From Microbacteriaceae bacterium (GTDB lineage Bacteria; Actinomycetota; Actinomycetes; Actinomycetales; Microbacteriaceae), in the NCBI GenBank assembly GCA_025465095.1, contig JAODME010000033.1, positions 62,001 through 126,000 on the forward strand: 64,000 nucleotides of DNA, in the 5' to 3' direction. Shown piece after piece: positions 27,529-37,413 of this stretch (positions are counted from its first letter, which is position 1; each line of letters opens with the position of its first letter). The notes below the pieces were generated by a model. That model worked only from the letters and a program-made list of their open reading frames with translations, was not told the origin of the DNA and did no database searches. The translations under genes and the position numbers were made by a program.

Positions 27529-28800
27529 TCACGCCAGTCGATCCTCAAGCCCCCACCGCTGGCCGTAGCCGCCCTCCTCGAGCGGCAGCGCCATCAGGTC
27601 GAGGAACACCTTCGCGTCAAACGCCTCCGGCCCGAGCACACCGATCCCCTTCCACGCGCCAGTGGCGAGCATCTCGAGGGCGATGACCGGATTCATCGCG
27701 GTTTGCCATACGACGCACTGCGCCTCGTATTCGGCCATCGTCCACGCGTTGTCGCTCACGTGGTACAGGTAGACCTCGCGTTCGAAACCGTCGACGCCGA
27801 GCCCGGTGACCCAGACCCCCGCGCAGGTCTTGCCGGTCATCCGCGGCCCCAGGGAAGCCGGGTCCGGCAGGCCCGCCGCGACAACGTCGCGGGGCGCGAC
27901 CATCACGGGTCCCTCCTCCGAGCGCACACGCACCGGATCCGTGGAATCGAGCCCGAGCTGATGCAGTGTTTTGAGAATGCCGATGAATTCGTTGCCGAGC
28001 CCGTACTTGAAGGTCACGCGCTTCGCATTCAGCCAACGAGGCATCAGGAGCACCTCCTCATGCTCGACGTTGACACACTCGACGGGGCCGATGCCCTCCG
28101 GAAAGTCGAACACCTCCGGTTCCGAGAACGGCTCCGTCGTGTACCAGCCTCTCTCCTTCTCCCAGATGACGGGCGGATTGAGACACTCCTCGATCGTGGT
28201 CCAGATACTGAACGACGGCGCGAAGATCTCATTGCCCGCCTCGTCGGTGACGATGAGATTGGCCCCGTCCCGGGTTCCGATCTCATCGATCTCGCGGAAA
28301 AGGTGGTCGGCCGCATATCGTGCGAAGACGTCGCTAAGCCCTGGCTCGACTCCCATGCCGACGAGAGCGAGCCGACCGGCCTTCTCCCAGTCCGGCGCCT
28401 GTGCGAACTGGTCGTCGCCGAGCTTCACGCCGGATTCCTCGTGCGGTCTCGTCGGATGCGGCTCGCTCAGGCTCATCGCCATGTCGAGGTAGTCGGCGCC
28501 CGCGGCGAGCGCGCCGGCGAAGATGGTCGGCACGAACTTGGGCTCCACCGCGTTCATGACATGCGTGGAACCGTGCCTTCTCGCGACCACCTCGACGTTG
28601 TCCGGGTCCGATGCGTCGATACTCTCCGCCAGAAAGCGATCGCCCTGAGGGCCATGCCTGGCTTCGATCCAGGCGATCGTGCGCTCTGCCCGCGAACGGT
28701 CGAAGTCGCTGACGACGATCTGTTCGAAGAAGGTCCGACGTGCCGCGATCTTTGCGATGGCATCACCGACGCCGCCGGCACCTACCAGAAGGATTCTCAT
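27529..28800 (-). CDS. Saccharopine dehydrogenase family protein
   Basis: A 423-residue NAD(P)-dependent protein opening with MRILLVGAGGVGDAIAKIA, the Rossmann motif of the saccharopine/homospermidine dehydrogenase superfamily. The C-terminal catalytic-fold half includes the GMGVEPGLSDVFARYAAD segment typical of carboxynorspermidine or saccharopine dehydrogenase-like proteins. The reaction cannot be fixed from sequence; lysine or polyamine metabolism is likely for the family. It precedes the repeat-peptide operon with a 105-base gap and follows the PAP2 gene by nine bases on the same strand. Confidence 0.85.
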   Translation of the reverse strand: MRILLVGAGGVGDAIAKIAARRTFFEQIVVSDFDRSRAERTIAWIEARHGPQGDRFLAESIDASDPDNVEVVARRHGSTHVMNAVEPKFVPTIFAGALAAGADYLDMAMSLSEPHPTRPHEESGVKLGDDQFAQAPDWEKAGRLALVGMGVEPGLSDVFARYAADHLFREIDEIGTRDGANLIVTDEAGNEIFAPSFSIWTTIEECLNPPVIWEKERGWYTTEPFSEPEVFDFPEGIGPVECVNVEHEEVLLMPRWLNAKRVTFKYGLGNEFIGILKTLHQLGLDSTDPVRVRSEEGPVMVAPRDVVAAGLPDPASLGPRMTGKTCAGVWVTGLGVDGFEREVYLYHVSDNAWTMAEYEAQCVVWQTAMNPVIALEMLATGAWKGIGVLGPEAFDAKVFLDLMALPLEEGGYGQRWGLEDRLA

Positions 28801-28809
28801 GACTCCAAG

Positions 28810-29514
28810 CTATCCGCTCGGGTTTCGATGCTTCTGCCTCTCGCGATGCAGCCGCTGAGCGAGTGGCGCCCAGATGATCACCGCGACTCCCGCGCCAAGC
28901 ACGAGCCCGCCGATGGTATCGCTCACCCAGTGCGCACCGAGGTAGGTCCGACTGATCATCATCAGGACGGTGTAGACGGCACCCGCCACCCAGACCCACC
29001 TGCGCCACACGATGAAACCGAGGACGACGGCCATCGTTGCGGCATTGGCCACGTGACCAGAGGGGAACGATCCGAGATCCGCGGCAACGAGCATGTCTTC
29101 CGGGCGTGGGCGCGCGAAGGTGCCCTTGAGCAGTTGCACGAGCACCGCGCTCAGCACGCTCGAGACCGCGAAGTAGAGCGCCGCCCAGAATCGCCGAAGC
29201 AGGCACAGCAGCACGACGATGCCGATGGGCACCACGACCACCCCGACCACTCCTCCACCGATCGTGTTCATCAGCTGAGCGGGAACATCCCAGGCCGCGC
29301 CGCGATGCTCAACGACCTCCGACATCCACTCGGTGTCGAACGAGTACGGCAGGTTACCGCCGCGGTAAGCGATGATCGCACCAAGCCCGACCGCGAGGAG
29401 GACTGCGACGACGGCGCTGATGAGCGGCCAGCGGTGGCTCACCTTCGCGGCCTGCCGCGCCTCCTTGCGTCTCCTGTCGGCGTCGTAGCGAGTTTTCGGT
29501 CTGTCGTCCGTCAT
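28810..29514 (-). CDS. PAP2-superfamily membrane phosphatase
   Basis: A 234-residue protein with a basic cytoplasmic N-terminus and about six membrane segments. The three PAP2 phosphatase motifs are present in order: KGTFARPRP, PSGH (in GSFPSGHVANAAT) and SRTYLGAHWVSD. These enzymes dephosphorylate lipid phosphates such as phosphatidate or undecaprenyl pyrophosphate on the outer face of the membrane. Which one is unknown. It ends nine bases before the saccharopine dehydrogenase-like gene. Confidence 0.9.
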   Translation of the reverse strand: MTDDRPKTRYDADRRRKEARQAAKVSHRWPLISAVVAVLLAVGLGAIIAYRGGNLPYSFDTEWMSEVVEHRGAAWDVPAQLMNTIGGGVVGVVVVPIGIVVLLCLLRRFWAALYFAVSSVLSAVLVQLLKGTFARPRPEDMLVAADLGSFPSGHVANAATMAVVLGFIVWRRWVWVAGAVYTVLMMISRTYLGAHWVSDTIGGLVLGAGVAVIIWAPLAQRLHRERQKHRNPSG

Positions 29515-29575
29515 TCGTCCACGCTACCTGCCGAGCGCGCGAATGGGCAGGGCAGAAAACCGCGCGGCCGGGCCG

Positions 29576-30832
29576 TCAGTGAGACAGCGCAGGCACCGTC
29601 TTCGGTCGCACGACGAACCACAGCGCGAGAACCGACACCGCCGCCGTAACGGCCATGACCGACCCCATCGGCACCGCGTTTTCGATGCCGTAGAGGCCCA
29701 CGATCGGCGAGATGAGGCCGGCGAGACCGAAGTTGAGTGCGCCGAGGACGGATGCCGCGGTGCCCGCCTCGCGGGCGTGGTTGGCAAGCGCGAGCACCTG
29801 CACCATCGGGAAGCCGAAGCCGACCGCGGTGATGAAGAACCAGAGCGGCACGAGAATGCCGAGCAGGCCGAATCCGGCGAGATCGAACAGGACGATGCTC
29901 ATCGCAGCGATGAACATCACCGCCGTCGAGAACGCGAGAATCCATTGCGGGCCGACGACTCTCGCGAGCCTGGCGCTCGCCTGCGTGCCGATCACGATAC
30001 CTATCGAGTTGACGGCGAAGAGCAACCCGTACTGCTGGGCGTCGAGCCCGAAGACATCCTGGAACAGGAATGGCGAGGCGCTCAGGTAGGCGAAGAGGCC
30101 CGAGAACGACATGCCTGCGATGAGGGCGACGCCGAGGAAGACGCGGTCGGTGAAGATCGCCTTGTAGCGTTGGCCGACGGTGCTGTGCCCCGCCTCCGCG
30201 CGACGCTCTGGCGGCAGGGTCTCGACGATGAAGAACATCGCCGCGATCACGACGAGCACCCCGTAGGCGGTGAGGAAGTAGAACACGCCACGCCAGTCGA
30301 GCACGAGCAGCAGCTGGGAACCGATTACGGGGGCGAGGATGGGTGCCAGTCCGGTGACGAGCGCGAGGCGGGAGAGCATCCGAACGAGCGGCTGCCCGCC
30401 GAACAGGTCACGAACCATCGCCATCGCCACGACCGCGCCGCCCGCCGCACCGACACCCTGCAGCACGCGGAACACGCCGACCCAGACGATGTCGGGAGCC
30501 ATCGCGACGCCGACACTCGCTCCGATGTGGACGACGGTTGCGATGATCAGCGGAAGGCGGCGGCCCACCCTGTCGCTCCACGGACCGACGAGAAGCTGGC
30601 CGATTCCGAAACCTATCGTTGTGGCCGTGAGGGTGAGCTGGATGGCCGCCTGGGAGACGGCGAGGTCGCCTTCGATCACCGGGAACGCCGGGAGGTACAG
30701 GTCGATGGTGAACGGGCCGAGGGCGACGAGCGCTCCGAGGAGCACGATGTAGACCAGACGCTGCCGGCGGCTGAGCGTGTCGCCGCGGTGAATGATCGGT
30801 GCTGGTGAAGTGGGGGTGTCGGTCGTGGTCAA
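29576..30832 (-). CDS. Bcr/CflA-type multidrug efflux transporter (MFS)
   Basis: A 418-residue major facilitator with about 12 membrane segments. The first repeat shows GPFTIDLYLPAFP and the loop motif GPWSDRVGRRLPL (motif A-like), both hallmarks of the Bcr/CflA drug-resistance branch; the helix-5 segment GLAPILAPVIGS fits proton antiporters. Likely substrates are small hydrophobic toxins such as bicyclomycin or chloramphenicol by family, not shown here. It appears monocistronic. Confidence 0.9.
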   Translation of the reverse strand: MTTTDTPTSPAPIIHRGDTLSRRQRLVYIVLLGALVALGPFTIDLYLPAFPVIEGDLAVSQAAIQLTLTATTIGFGIGQLLVGPWSDRVGRRLPLIIATVVHIGASVGVAMAPDIVWVGVFRVLQGVGAAGGAVVAMAMVRDLFGGQPLVRMLSRLALVTGLAPILAPVIGSQLLLVLDWRGVFYFLTAYGVLVVIAAMFFIVETLPPERRAEAGHSTVGQRYKAIFTDRVFLGVALIAGMSFSGLFAYLSASPFLFQDVFGLDAQQYGLLFAVNSIGIVIGTQASARLARVVGPQWILAFSTAVMFIAAMSIVLFDLAGFGLLGILVPLWFFITAVGFGFPMVQVLALANHAREAGTAASVLGALNFGLAGLISPIVGLYGIENAVPMGSVMAVTAAVSVLALWFVVRPKTVPALSH

Positions 30833-30925
30833 CAGAGATCCTCGATGGAAGCGGTCAGGGCAGCCGTCTACGTCGTCGCGCTACGTTCTCTTAACACGCG
30901 GGACCGTAGAACATTCCCCCATTGG

Positions 30926-32119
30926 TCATGTTGCCGACGAGGCCGGGTCCGCGAGCAACGCGGCGAACGCGAGTTCTGCGGCGCCGATCATGAGCAGCCG
31001 GCTGCGCAACTGAGCCCTGACCACCTCCACGCAATCGCCTGGACCGGCGAGGGTCTGCTCGGCGATCGCGCGTTCGATGGTGCCAGGAGAGGCTTCGAAC
31101 AGTGCACCGAGAAATCCACCGAGCACGATCAGCCGAGGGTTGAAGATGTTGACCGCGTTCCGGAGGGTCACGGCGAGGAAGGTCAACTGCCGATCAATCT
31201 CGTCGCGGACCTCGGGAGACTCGGACACCGCGATCGCGTGGTCCAGTTCGTCCATCTCGGGGTCGTCGAGCCCGAGGACGTCCAGAAGTCGGGACTGCGT
31301 GACTTCGGTCTCGAGACATCCGGTGGCTCCGCAGTGGCACAGAATCCCCGCACTGTTCACGAGTGTGTGTCCGAGCTCTCCGGCGTATCCGGTGACCCCC
31401 GTTAACGGTCGTCCCTCGACGATGACTCCCCCGCCGATGCCGCTTGCACCGCCGTTCAGGTAGACGAGGTCGCGCACACCGCGTCCAGCACCGAACCTGC
31501 TCTCCGCCGTGGCGCCGACGCTCGCATCATTGGCAGTGGAGACCGGCAGCCCGACGGCGTCCGACAGTCGTCCGGAGAACGGCTCGTCGATCCAGCCGAG
31601 GTGCGGTGCGAGCCGCACGACGCCGTCCTCGCGCCGCACGAGTCCCGGCAGGGCGACGCCGACGCCGACGACGCGCACGTCTTTCCGGAGCCGGGAGCGC
31701 ATTCGCTTGATCTCGGTTGTTGCGAGCGCGACGGCTTCCACGACAGAGGGAGTGTTCCCGGTGTGCATCCGCACTCGGTCTAGGACGACGCCCCCCAGAC
31801 CCACCGCTCCTACCGTGATGGCGTTGATCTCGGGGTTCACCGCGAAGGCGACGACCTTCTCGTTCGCCACCACGATCGGGCTCGGACGCCCGGCCGTCCG
31901 CGATCCCTCGGGTTGCACCTCCCGCGCGAGCCCGAGGGTGACCAACTCCCCGACGAGGGCCGCGATTGTGGACCGATTCAGTTCGGTGAGCTTCGTCAGA
32001 CGGGAACGGGAGGCGGGACCGTCGCGGTGCACGATCCCGAGAAGCGTCGACAGGTTGTGTCGGCGAAGGTTGTCGACGTTGTTGCCGAGCGAGCGGGCGG
32101 TCGTCTCGATTGCGCTCAT
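30926..32119 (-). CDS. ROK-family transcriptional regulator (XylR-like)
   Basis: A 397-residue protein with an N-terminal winged HTH (about residues 15-75, including SRSRLTKLTELNRSTIAALV) and a ROK sugar-kinase-like domain. The domain has the zinc motif CHCGATGCLE and the sugar-binding GYAGELGHT. The fusion identifies a transcriptional repressor of the NagC/XylR type, released by a sugar. It starts 10 bases after the GH1 glucosidase gene on the same strand. It lies next to divergent xylAB, so it probably controls xylose genes; the ligand is inferred, not shown. Confidence 0.9.
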   Translation of the reverse strand: MSAIETTARSLGNNVDNLRRHNLSTLLGIVHRDGPASRSRLTKLTELNRSTIAALVGELVTLGLAREVQPEGSRTAGRPSPIVVANEKVVAFAVNPEINAITVGAVGLGGVVLDRVRMHTGNTPSVVEAVALATTEIKRMRSRLRKDVRVVGVGVALPGLVRREDGVVRLAPHLGWIDEPFSGRLSDAVGLPVSTANDASVGATAESRFGAGRGVRDLVYLNGGASGIGGGVIVEGRPLTGVTGYAGELGHTLVNSAGILCHCGATGCLETEVTQSRLLDVLGLDDPEMDELDHAIAVSESPEVRDEIDRQLTFLAVTLRNAVNIFNPRLIVLGGFLGALFEASPGTIERAIAEQTLAGPGDCVEVVRAQLRSRLLMIGAAELAFAALLADPASSAT

Positions 32120-32129
32120 GGATGCCTGC

Positions 32130-33563
32130 CTACTCTGGAATGCGATGCGTCGTAGCGAGCTTCGCGTACCAGTGCGCGCTGTCCTTGGGAAGACGTGTGA
32201 GAGTGTCGTAGTCCACGCGCACGATTCCGAAGCGCTTGGAGTATCCGTAGCCCCACTCGAAATTGTCCAGCAGGGACCAGACGACGTAGCCGCGGAGGTC
32301 GACGCCGTTCTGCATCGCCCGGTATGCCGCGGTGACGTGACGGCGCAGATAATCGATCCGCGGGGCGTCGTGCACCGCGCGCATCCCGTTCTCCTCGACG
32401 ACGACGTCGTCGAACGCTGCGCCGTTCTCGGTGACCATGAGCGGCTGGTCGGGGAACTCGTCGCGCAGGCCCTCGAGCAGTTCCTGCAGCCCTGAGGGCT
32501 CGATGTTCCAGCCCATCGCCGTGTAGGGCCCCGGCTGTTGCAAAAACTCCACCCGGTCGGCTCCCGGCCACGGCGACCCGCCTACGTCCTTGTGCCCGTC
32601 GGCGTTCTCGCGCGGGCTTTCGCCGTTCCGGAGCTGCACCAGTGTGGTGGAGTAGTAGTTCACGCCGAGCACGTCGAGTGGCTGATGGATGAGGCCGAGG
32701 TCGCCCGGCAGAACGAACGACCAGTCGGTGATCCCCCTCGTGTCGTCGAAGAGGTCGCTCGGGTATTCGCCCTTCAGGATCGGATGAGTGAACGCCCGGT
32801 TAGCGAGTGCGTCGATCTGACGCACGGCCTCCTGGCCGGTCGCGCCCTGCCCGCGGATAACATGCAGGTTCAGCGTGATGGAGAACTTCGGGTCGTTCCT
32901 AACGACACCGCGGAGGGCGGTGGTGGCGAGCCCGTGGGCGAGGTTCAGGTGATGCACGGCGGTGAGCGCCGCCGCGCCATCCATGACCCCTGGAGCGTGC
33001 GCGCCCGATCCGTAGCCCAGATAGGCCGAGCACCACGGTTCGTTGAGGGTGGTCCAGGTGTCGATCCGGTCGCCTAGCGACTCGCCCATGAGCCGTGCAT
33101 ACTCAGCGAAGGCATACGCCGTCTCGCGATTGGTCCACCCGCCCTCGTCCTCGAGCGCTTGCGGCAGGTCCCAGTGGTAGAGCGTCGCGACGGGAACGAT
33201 GCCGCGCGCACGCAGTCCGTCGACAAGGCGGTCGTAGAACTCGAGGGCCTTTTGGTTGGCCTCACCCCGGCCAGCAGGTTGGATGCGCGGCCACGAGATC
33301 GAGAAACGGTACGCGTCGAGGCCGAATGACCCCATGAGGTCCAGGTCTTCGTCAAGCCGGTGGTAGTGGTCGTCGGCCACGTCTCCGGTGTCGCCGTTCC
33401 AGACGCGTCCTGTGGTGTGACTGAAGGTGTCCCAGATCGACGGTCCACGCCCGTCTTCTTTCACGGCGCCCTCGATCTGGTAGGCCGCCGTGGCCGCTCC
33501 GAAGACGAAGTCGGGGGGAAACTGGAGACCGGAGTCACGGTAGTCGGGAGCGCCTTCGGGCAT
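32130..33563 (-). CDS. bglB: GH1 beta-glucosidase
   Basis: A 477-residue glycoside hydrolase of family 1. The acid/base glutamate is in TLNEPW (E175) and the nucleophile in VTENGA (about E379). No signal peptide is present, so it acts in the cytoplasm on imported beta-linked di- or oligosaccharides, possibly cellobiose or xylobiose. The start is ATG 33563 with GGGAGG ten bases upstream; the frame is open to 33656. It forms an operon with the ROK regulator and is divergent from xylA, sharing a 128-base promoter region. Confidence 0.94.
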   Translation of the reverse strand: MPEGAPDYRDSGLQFPPDFVFGAATAAYQIEGAVKEDGRGPSIWDTFSHTTGRVWNGDTGDVADDHYHRLDEDLDLMGSFGLDAYRFSISWPRIQPAGRGEANQKALEFYDRLVDGLRARGIVPVATLYHWDLPQALEDEGGWTNRETAYAFAEYARLMGESLGDRIDTWTTLNEPWCSAYLGYGSGAHAPGVMDGAAALTAVHHLNLAHGLATTALRGVVRNDPKFSITLNLHVIRGQGATGQEAVRQIDALANRAFTHPILKGEYPSDLFDDTRGITDWSFVLPGDLGLIHQPLDVLGVNYYSTTLVQLRNGESPRENADGHKDVGGSPWPGADRVEFLQQPGPYTAMGWNIEPSGLQELLEGLRDEFPDQPLMVTENGAAFDDVVVEENGMRAVHDAPRIDYLRRHVTAAYRAMQNGVDLRGYVVWSLLDNFEWGYGYSKRFGIVRVDYDTLTRLPKDSAHWYAKLATTHRIPE

Positions 33564-33607
33564 CTGCCTTGACCTCCCTTCCAGTCGTCGTTGATCAATC
33601 GTAGACC

Positions 33608-33632
33608 TGCCGAATTCTTTGACTTCTCGGCA
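33608..33632. promoter_or_regulatory. Candidate operator in the bglB-xylA divergent promoter
   Basis: The inverted repeat TGCCGA (33608-33613) and TCGGCA (33627-33632), spaced by 13 bases, spans the -35 of the xylA promoter. A dimeric repressor such as the adjacent ROK protein could bind here. The arms are short, so this is tentative. Confidence 0.35.
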
Positions 33633-33647
33633 CCGGCGCAATATGTT
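33619..33647 (+). promoter_or_regulatory. Candidate xylA promoter
   Basis: TTGACT (33619-33624) and TATGTT (33642-33647) are separated by 17 bases, about 45 bases before the xylA ATG, which itself has CTGGAG upstream. Confidence 0.5.
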
Positions 33648-33691
33648 GGCAGCCATAACAATTCCTCTCCTGACTCAACTGGAGCACTTCG

Positions 33692-34882
33692 ATGGCAACG
33701 CTGCCTTCTCGCGACGATAAGTTCTCCTTCGGGCTGTGGACTATCGGCTACAACGGCACGGACCCGTTCGGTGGCCCCACCCGGCCCCATCTCGACGTCG
33801 TAGAAGCCGTTGCGGGTCTCGCCGAGGCCGGCGCATACGGGCTCACCTTTCATGACGACGACCTTTTCGCCTTCGGATCGACGAATGCCGCCCGCCAGAG
33901 TGAGATCGACCGCCTGAAGCAGGCACTCGCGGACACCGGCCTGATCGTCCCAATGGTCACCACGAACTTGTTCAGCGCTCCCATCTTCAAGGACGGCGGC
34001 TTCACCTCGAACGACCGCGCCGTGCGCCGGTTCGCGCTGCGCAAGGTGCTGCGCAACCTCGACCTCGCCGCGGAACTCGGCGCCAAGACCTTTGTCATGT
34101 GGGGCGGACGCGAGGGCGCGGAGTACGACCCGGCGAAAGACATCCGTTCGGCCCTCGAGCGCTACCGCGAAGCCGTCAACCTCCTCGGCGACTATGTGAC
34201 CGACAAGGGCTACGACATCCGGTTTGCGATCGAGCCGAAGCCGAACGAGCCACGCGGCGACATCCTGCTGCCGACGCTCGGGCACGCGATGGCCTTCATC
34301 GAGACCCTGGAGCGACCCGAACTCGTCGGCGTGAACCCCGAGGTCGGGCATGAGCAGATGGCCGGACTGAACTTCGCCGCCGGCATCGCGCAGGCGCTCT
34401 ACCAGGGCAAGCTCTTCCACATCGATCTCAACGGGCAGCGTGGGATCAAGTACGACCAGGACCTCGTCTTCGGCCACGGTGACCTGTACAACGCCTTCGC
34501 GCTCGTCGACCTGCTGGAGAACGGCGGACCTGACGGCGGGCCTTCCTACGACGGTCCGCGCCACTTCGACTACAAGCCGTCGCGCACCGAGGACCTTGAC
34601 GGCGTGTGGGCATCCGTCTCAGCGAACATGCGCAACTACCTGCTGTTCAAGGAGCGCGCGGCGGCATTCCGCGCCGATCCAGAGGTGCTCGCTGCCCTCG
34701 AGGCGTCGCGAGTGCCCGAACTGTCGCAGCCGACGCTGTCCCCCGGCGAGTCCTGCGACGACCTTCTCGCCGACCGCAGTGCGTACGAGGAGTTCGACGC
34801 CGACGGCTACTTCGGGGCGCGTGGCTTCGGCTTCGTCCGACTGCAGCAGCTCGCCACCGAGCACCTGCTCGGCGCTCGCTGA
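33692..34882 (+). CDS. xylA: Xylose isomerase
   Basis: A 396-residue group I (actinobacterial size) isomerase converting D-xylose to D-xylulose with two divalent metals. The N-terminus [18 protein letters not shown], the active-site segment GLTFHDDDL, the [10 protein letters not shown] motif, the metal ligands in [13 protein letters not shown] and GHEQMAG, and the C-terminal [16 protein letters not shown] all match. It begins the xylAB operon, with xylB starting 14 bases after its stop codon. Confidence 0.97.
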   Translation: MATLPSRDDKFSFGLWTIGYNGTDPFGGPTRPHLDVVEAVAGLAEAGAYGLTFHDDDLFAFGSTNAARQSEIDRLKQALADTGLIVPMVTTNLFSAPIFKDGGFTSNDRAVRRFALRKVLRNLDLAAELGAKTFVMWGGREGAEYDPAKDIRSALERYREAVNLLGDYVTDKGYDIRFAIEPKPNEPRGDILLPTLGHAMAFIETLERPELVGVNPEVGHEQMAGLNFAAGIAQALYQGKLFHIDLNGQRGIKYDQDLVFGHGDLYNAFALVDLLENGGPDGGPSYDGPRHFDYKPSRTEDLDGVWASVSANMRNYLLFKERAAAFRADPEVLAALEASRVPELSQPTLSPGESCDDLLADRSAYEEFDADGYFGARGFGFVRLQQLATEHLLGAR

Positions 34883-34896
34883 GGCCGGACAAACGG

Positions 34897-36294
34897 ATGA
34901 TGCTTGTCGCGGGGGTGGATTCCTCCACCCAGAACTGCAAGGTGGTGATTCGAGATGTCGGAACCGGGAAGATTGTCCGGTCGGGGCGCGCCGCCCATCC
35001 GCACGGCACCGAGGTCGACCCGAGCGCGTGGTGGACTGCGATGGGACGGGCGATCAAGGATGCCGGCGGGCTTGAGGATGTTGTGGCGATTTCCATCGCG
35101 GCCCAGCAGCACGGCATGGTGGCGCTCGACGCGGAAGGCCGCGTCATCCGGAAGGCGCTGCTATGGAACGACACTCGCAGCGCCAAGGCTGCCGTCGACC
35201 TGATCGGCGAGGTCGGCGCTGAGGCCTTCGCGAGGCGGGCCGGCGTGATCCCTGTTGCCTCGTTCACCGCCACGAAGCTGCGCTGGCTTCGCGACAACGA
35301 GCCGGCGAACGCGGCTCGGGTCGCCGCCGTTGCACTCCCCCATGACTGGCTCAGTTGGCGACTGCGCGGCTTCGGCCCTGCCGGCGACAGCACGCTCGGA
35401 CCGGCGCTCGAGGCACTCTGCACGGACCGATCGGATGCCAGCGGAACCGCCTACTGGAACCCCGCAACCGGTGAATATGACCGGGACCTTCTCGAGAGGT
35501 CCCTCGGACACGACTGCATCCTCCCGCGAGTGCTCGGCCCGGCGGAGAGCGCCGGTGCCACGCTAGAGGGCGCGATCGTCGGCCCGGGCGCCGGTGACAA
35601 CGCCGGGGCGGCGCTCGGACTCGGCGCGCGAGAGGGCGACGTGGTCGTGTCGATCGGAACGAGCGGCACCGTCTTCGCCGTCACCGACGCTCCGGTGACC
35701 GATCCGACCGGTACGGTGGCGGGGTTCGCCGACGCGAGCGGAGCATTCCTGCCTCTCGTCGCGACACTCAACGCGGCGCGCGTGCTGGACGCGGCCGCGC
35801 GTCTGCTCGGCGTCAGCCACGATGAGCTCGGGCGGCTCGCCGAGGGGGCAGAGCCCGGCGCCGGCGGACTCGTGCTGAAACCGTATTTCGAGGGGGAACG
35901 CACCCCCAACCTTCCGGATGCCACCGGCACGCTCTTCGGTCTGACGCTCGCGTCGGCCACTCGCGAGGGCTTCGCGCGGGCGTCGATCGAGGGGATGCTG
36001 TGCGGACTCGCCACCGGCGTGCAAGCCGTCACCTCGTCGGGGGTGGACGCGAAGCGCCTGCTCCTCATCGGCGGCGCGGCACAGAATCGGGCCGTGCGGC
36101 GCATCGCCGCCCAGATCTTCAACCTGCCGATGGTCGTGCCGGTGCCGGGCGAGTACGTCGCCGATGGCGCTGCGTTGCAGGCCACCTGGGTGTTGACGGG
36201 CTCACGACCTGGCTGGAGCGTGGAGACGCTCGAGGCTCCGACGCTCGAGCATCACCCGATCATCCTGGAGCAATACCTGGCAAGAGCCGCCTAA
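34897..36294 (+). CDS. xylB: Xylulokinase
   Basis: A 465-residue FGGY-family kinase phosphorylating D-xylulose to xylulose 5-phosphate for the pentose phosphate pathway. It starts [19 protein letters not shown] (phosphate-1 motif). Other markers are the substrate segment AAQQHGMV, the catalytic aspartate in [13 protein letters not shown] and the C-terminal LLIGGAAQN motif. I start at the tandem ATG 34897/34900 after GAGG; the frame is open from 34606, which is inside xylA. It ends 12 bases before the convergent glycerate kinase stop. Confidence 0.95.
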   Translation: MMLVAGVDSSTQNCKVVIRDVGTGKIVRSGRAAHPHGTEVDPSAWWTAMGRAIKDAGGLEDVVAISIAAQQHGMVALDAEGRVIRKALLWNDTRSAKAAVDLIGEVGAEAFARRAGVIPVASFTATKLRWLRDNEPANAARVAAVALPHDWLSWRLRGFGPAGDSTLGPALEALCTDRSDASGTAYWNPATGEYDRDLLERSLGHDCILPRVLGPAESAGATLEGAIVGPGAGDNAGAALGLGAREGDVVVSIGTSGTVFAVTDAPVTDPTGTVAGFADASGAFLPLVATLNAARVLDAAARLLGVSHDELGRLAEGAEPGAGGLVLKPYFEGERTPNLPDATGTLFGLTLASATREGFARASIEGMLCGLATGVQAVTSSGVDAKRLLLIGGAAQNRAVRRIAAQIFNLPMVVPVPGEYVADGAALQATWVLTGSRPGWSVETLEAPTLEHHPIILEQYLARAA

Positions 36295-36306
36295 CGGCCG
36301 ATCGCG

Positions 36307-37413
36307 TCACGACAAGATGGAACCTGCCGCGATGCGACCGGCCTCCTCGAGCCAGCGCAGAACATCCTCCTGAGCTGACGCGGCGTCACCGGCAAGCTCG
36401 ATGAGCGACACCGCCGCCGCGAGATGCGACACATCCGCGGTGATCCGGCCGGCGATGACCATGACCGACGCATCGTGGCGGGCGGCGATCGCCGCCACCT
36501 CGCTCGGCACCTTGCCCGCCTCGGACTGCGCATCGAAGCTTCCCTCGCCCGTGAGAACAATGTCCGCCTCGGCGAGGAGCGACCCCAATCCGACCGCGGC
36601 CGCGACGGCGGCGGCCCCCGACTCGATCTTCGCACCCCAGGCGAGAAGGCCGAATCCGGTTCCGCCAGCAGCGCCGGCACCAGGAGTCGCCGGATCGACG
36701 GGCAAGAGCGCCGCAAGTCGGCCGAGCGCCTCCTCGAGAAGCACAACCTCGTTCGGTGTCGCCCCCTTCTGCGGTCCGAAGACCGATGCCGCGCCGGATG
36801 GCCCGAGGAGCGGATTGGTCACGTCGCTCAGCACCGCGGCTCCCCCGATCGGCACCGGGACGGTCCGGGAGAAGTCCACCGCGGCGAGTGACACCAGATT
36901 GCCACCGCCCGGCGCGAGGAGCGCGCCTTCGCCATCGGTGAACTTTGCTCCGAGCACGGACAGGGCTCCGGTTCCGCCGTCGGTGGAGGCGCTTCCGCCG
37001 ATTGCGAGGATCAGCCGTTCCACGCCTGCGGCGAGCGCCGCACGGATGAGCTGCCCGAAGCCGATCGTGTGCGCGTCCAGCGGCGCGAGCGGGTCGAGGA
37101 GCGTGATGCCGGAGGATGCCGCGAGCTCGACCACCCCGGTCGCGCCGCGCCCGACATCCGGAAGCAGGAGCCAATCCGCCTCGACGCTGCCGCCGGTCGG
37201 ACCGTGAACGCGTTCGAGCATCCGCTTCGCGCCAGGAACCGCCGCGGCAAGCGCGTCGATGGTGCCCTCGCCTCCATCAGCCATCGGGGCGAGCACGATC
37301 CGGTCGCCCGGCCGAACGGATACCCACCCGCTCGCGATCGCCCGAGCGGCGTCCGCGGCGCTCGCGGTCCCCTTGAACGAGTCTGGCGCTACGACCACGG
37401 TGAGCTTAGGCAT
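36307..37413 (-). CDS. glxK: Glycerate kinase (GlxK/GarK type)
   Basis: A 368-residue glycerate kinase starting MPKLTVVVAPDSFKGTAS, with the family signatures APMADGGEGT and ILAIGGSASTDGGTGAL. It phosphorylates D-glycerate, usually to 2-phosphoglycerate in this family. The ATG at 37413 overlaps the end of the CE7 esterase gene by eight bases, so it is coupled to it. The frame is open to 37563 within that gene. Its metabolic link to the surrounding xylose genes is not obvious. Confidence 0.92.
   Translation of the reverse strand: MPKLTVVVAPDSFKGTASAADAARAIASGWVSVRPGDRIVLAPMADGGEGTIDALAAAVPGAKRMLERVHGPTGGSVEADWLLLPDVGRGATGVVELAASSGITLLDPLAPLDAHTIGFGQLIRAALAAGVERLILAIGGSASTDGGTGALSVLGAKFTDGEGALLAPGGGNLVSLAAVDFSRTVPVPIGGAAVLSDVTNPLLGPSGAASVFGPQKGATPNEVVLLEEALGRLAALLPVDPATPGAGAAGGTGFGLLAWGAKIESGAAAVAAAVGLGSLLAEADIVLTGEGSFDAQSEAGKVPSEVAAIAARHDASVMVIAGRITADVSHLAAAVSLIELAGDAASAQEDVLRWLEEAGRIAAGSILS

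Noticed and set aside
27457-29649. 730-codon plus-strand frame
   Set aside because: It is antisense to the saccharopine dehydrogenase-like and PAP2 genes, both with clear motifs.
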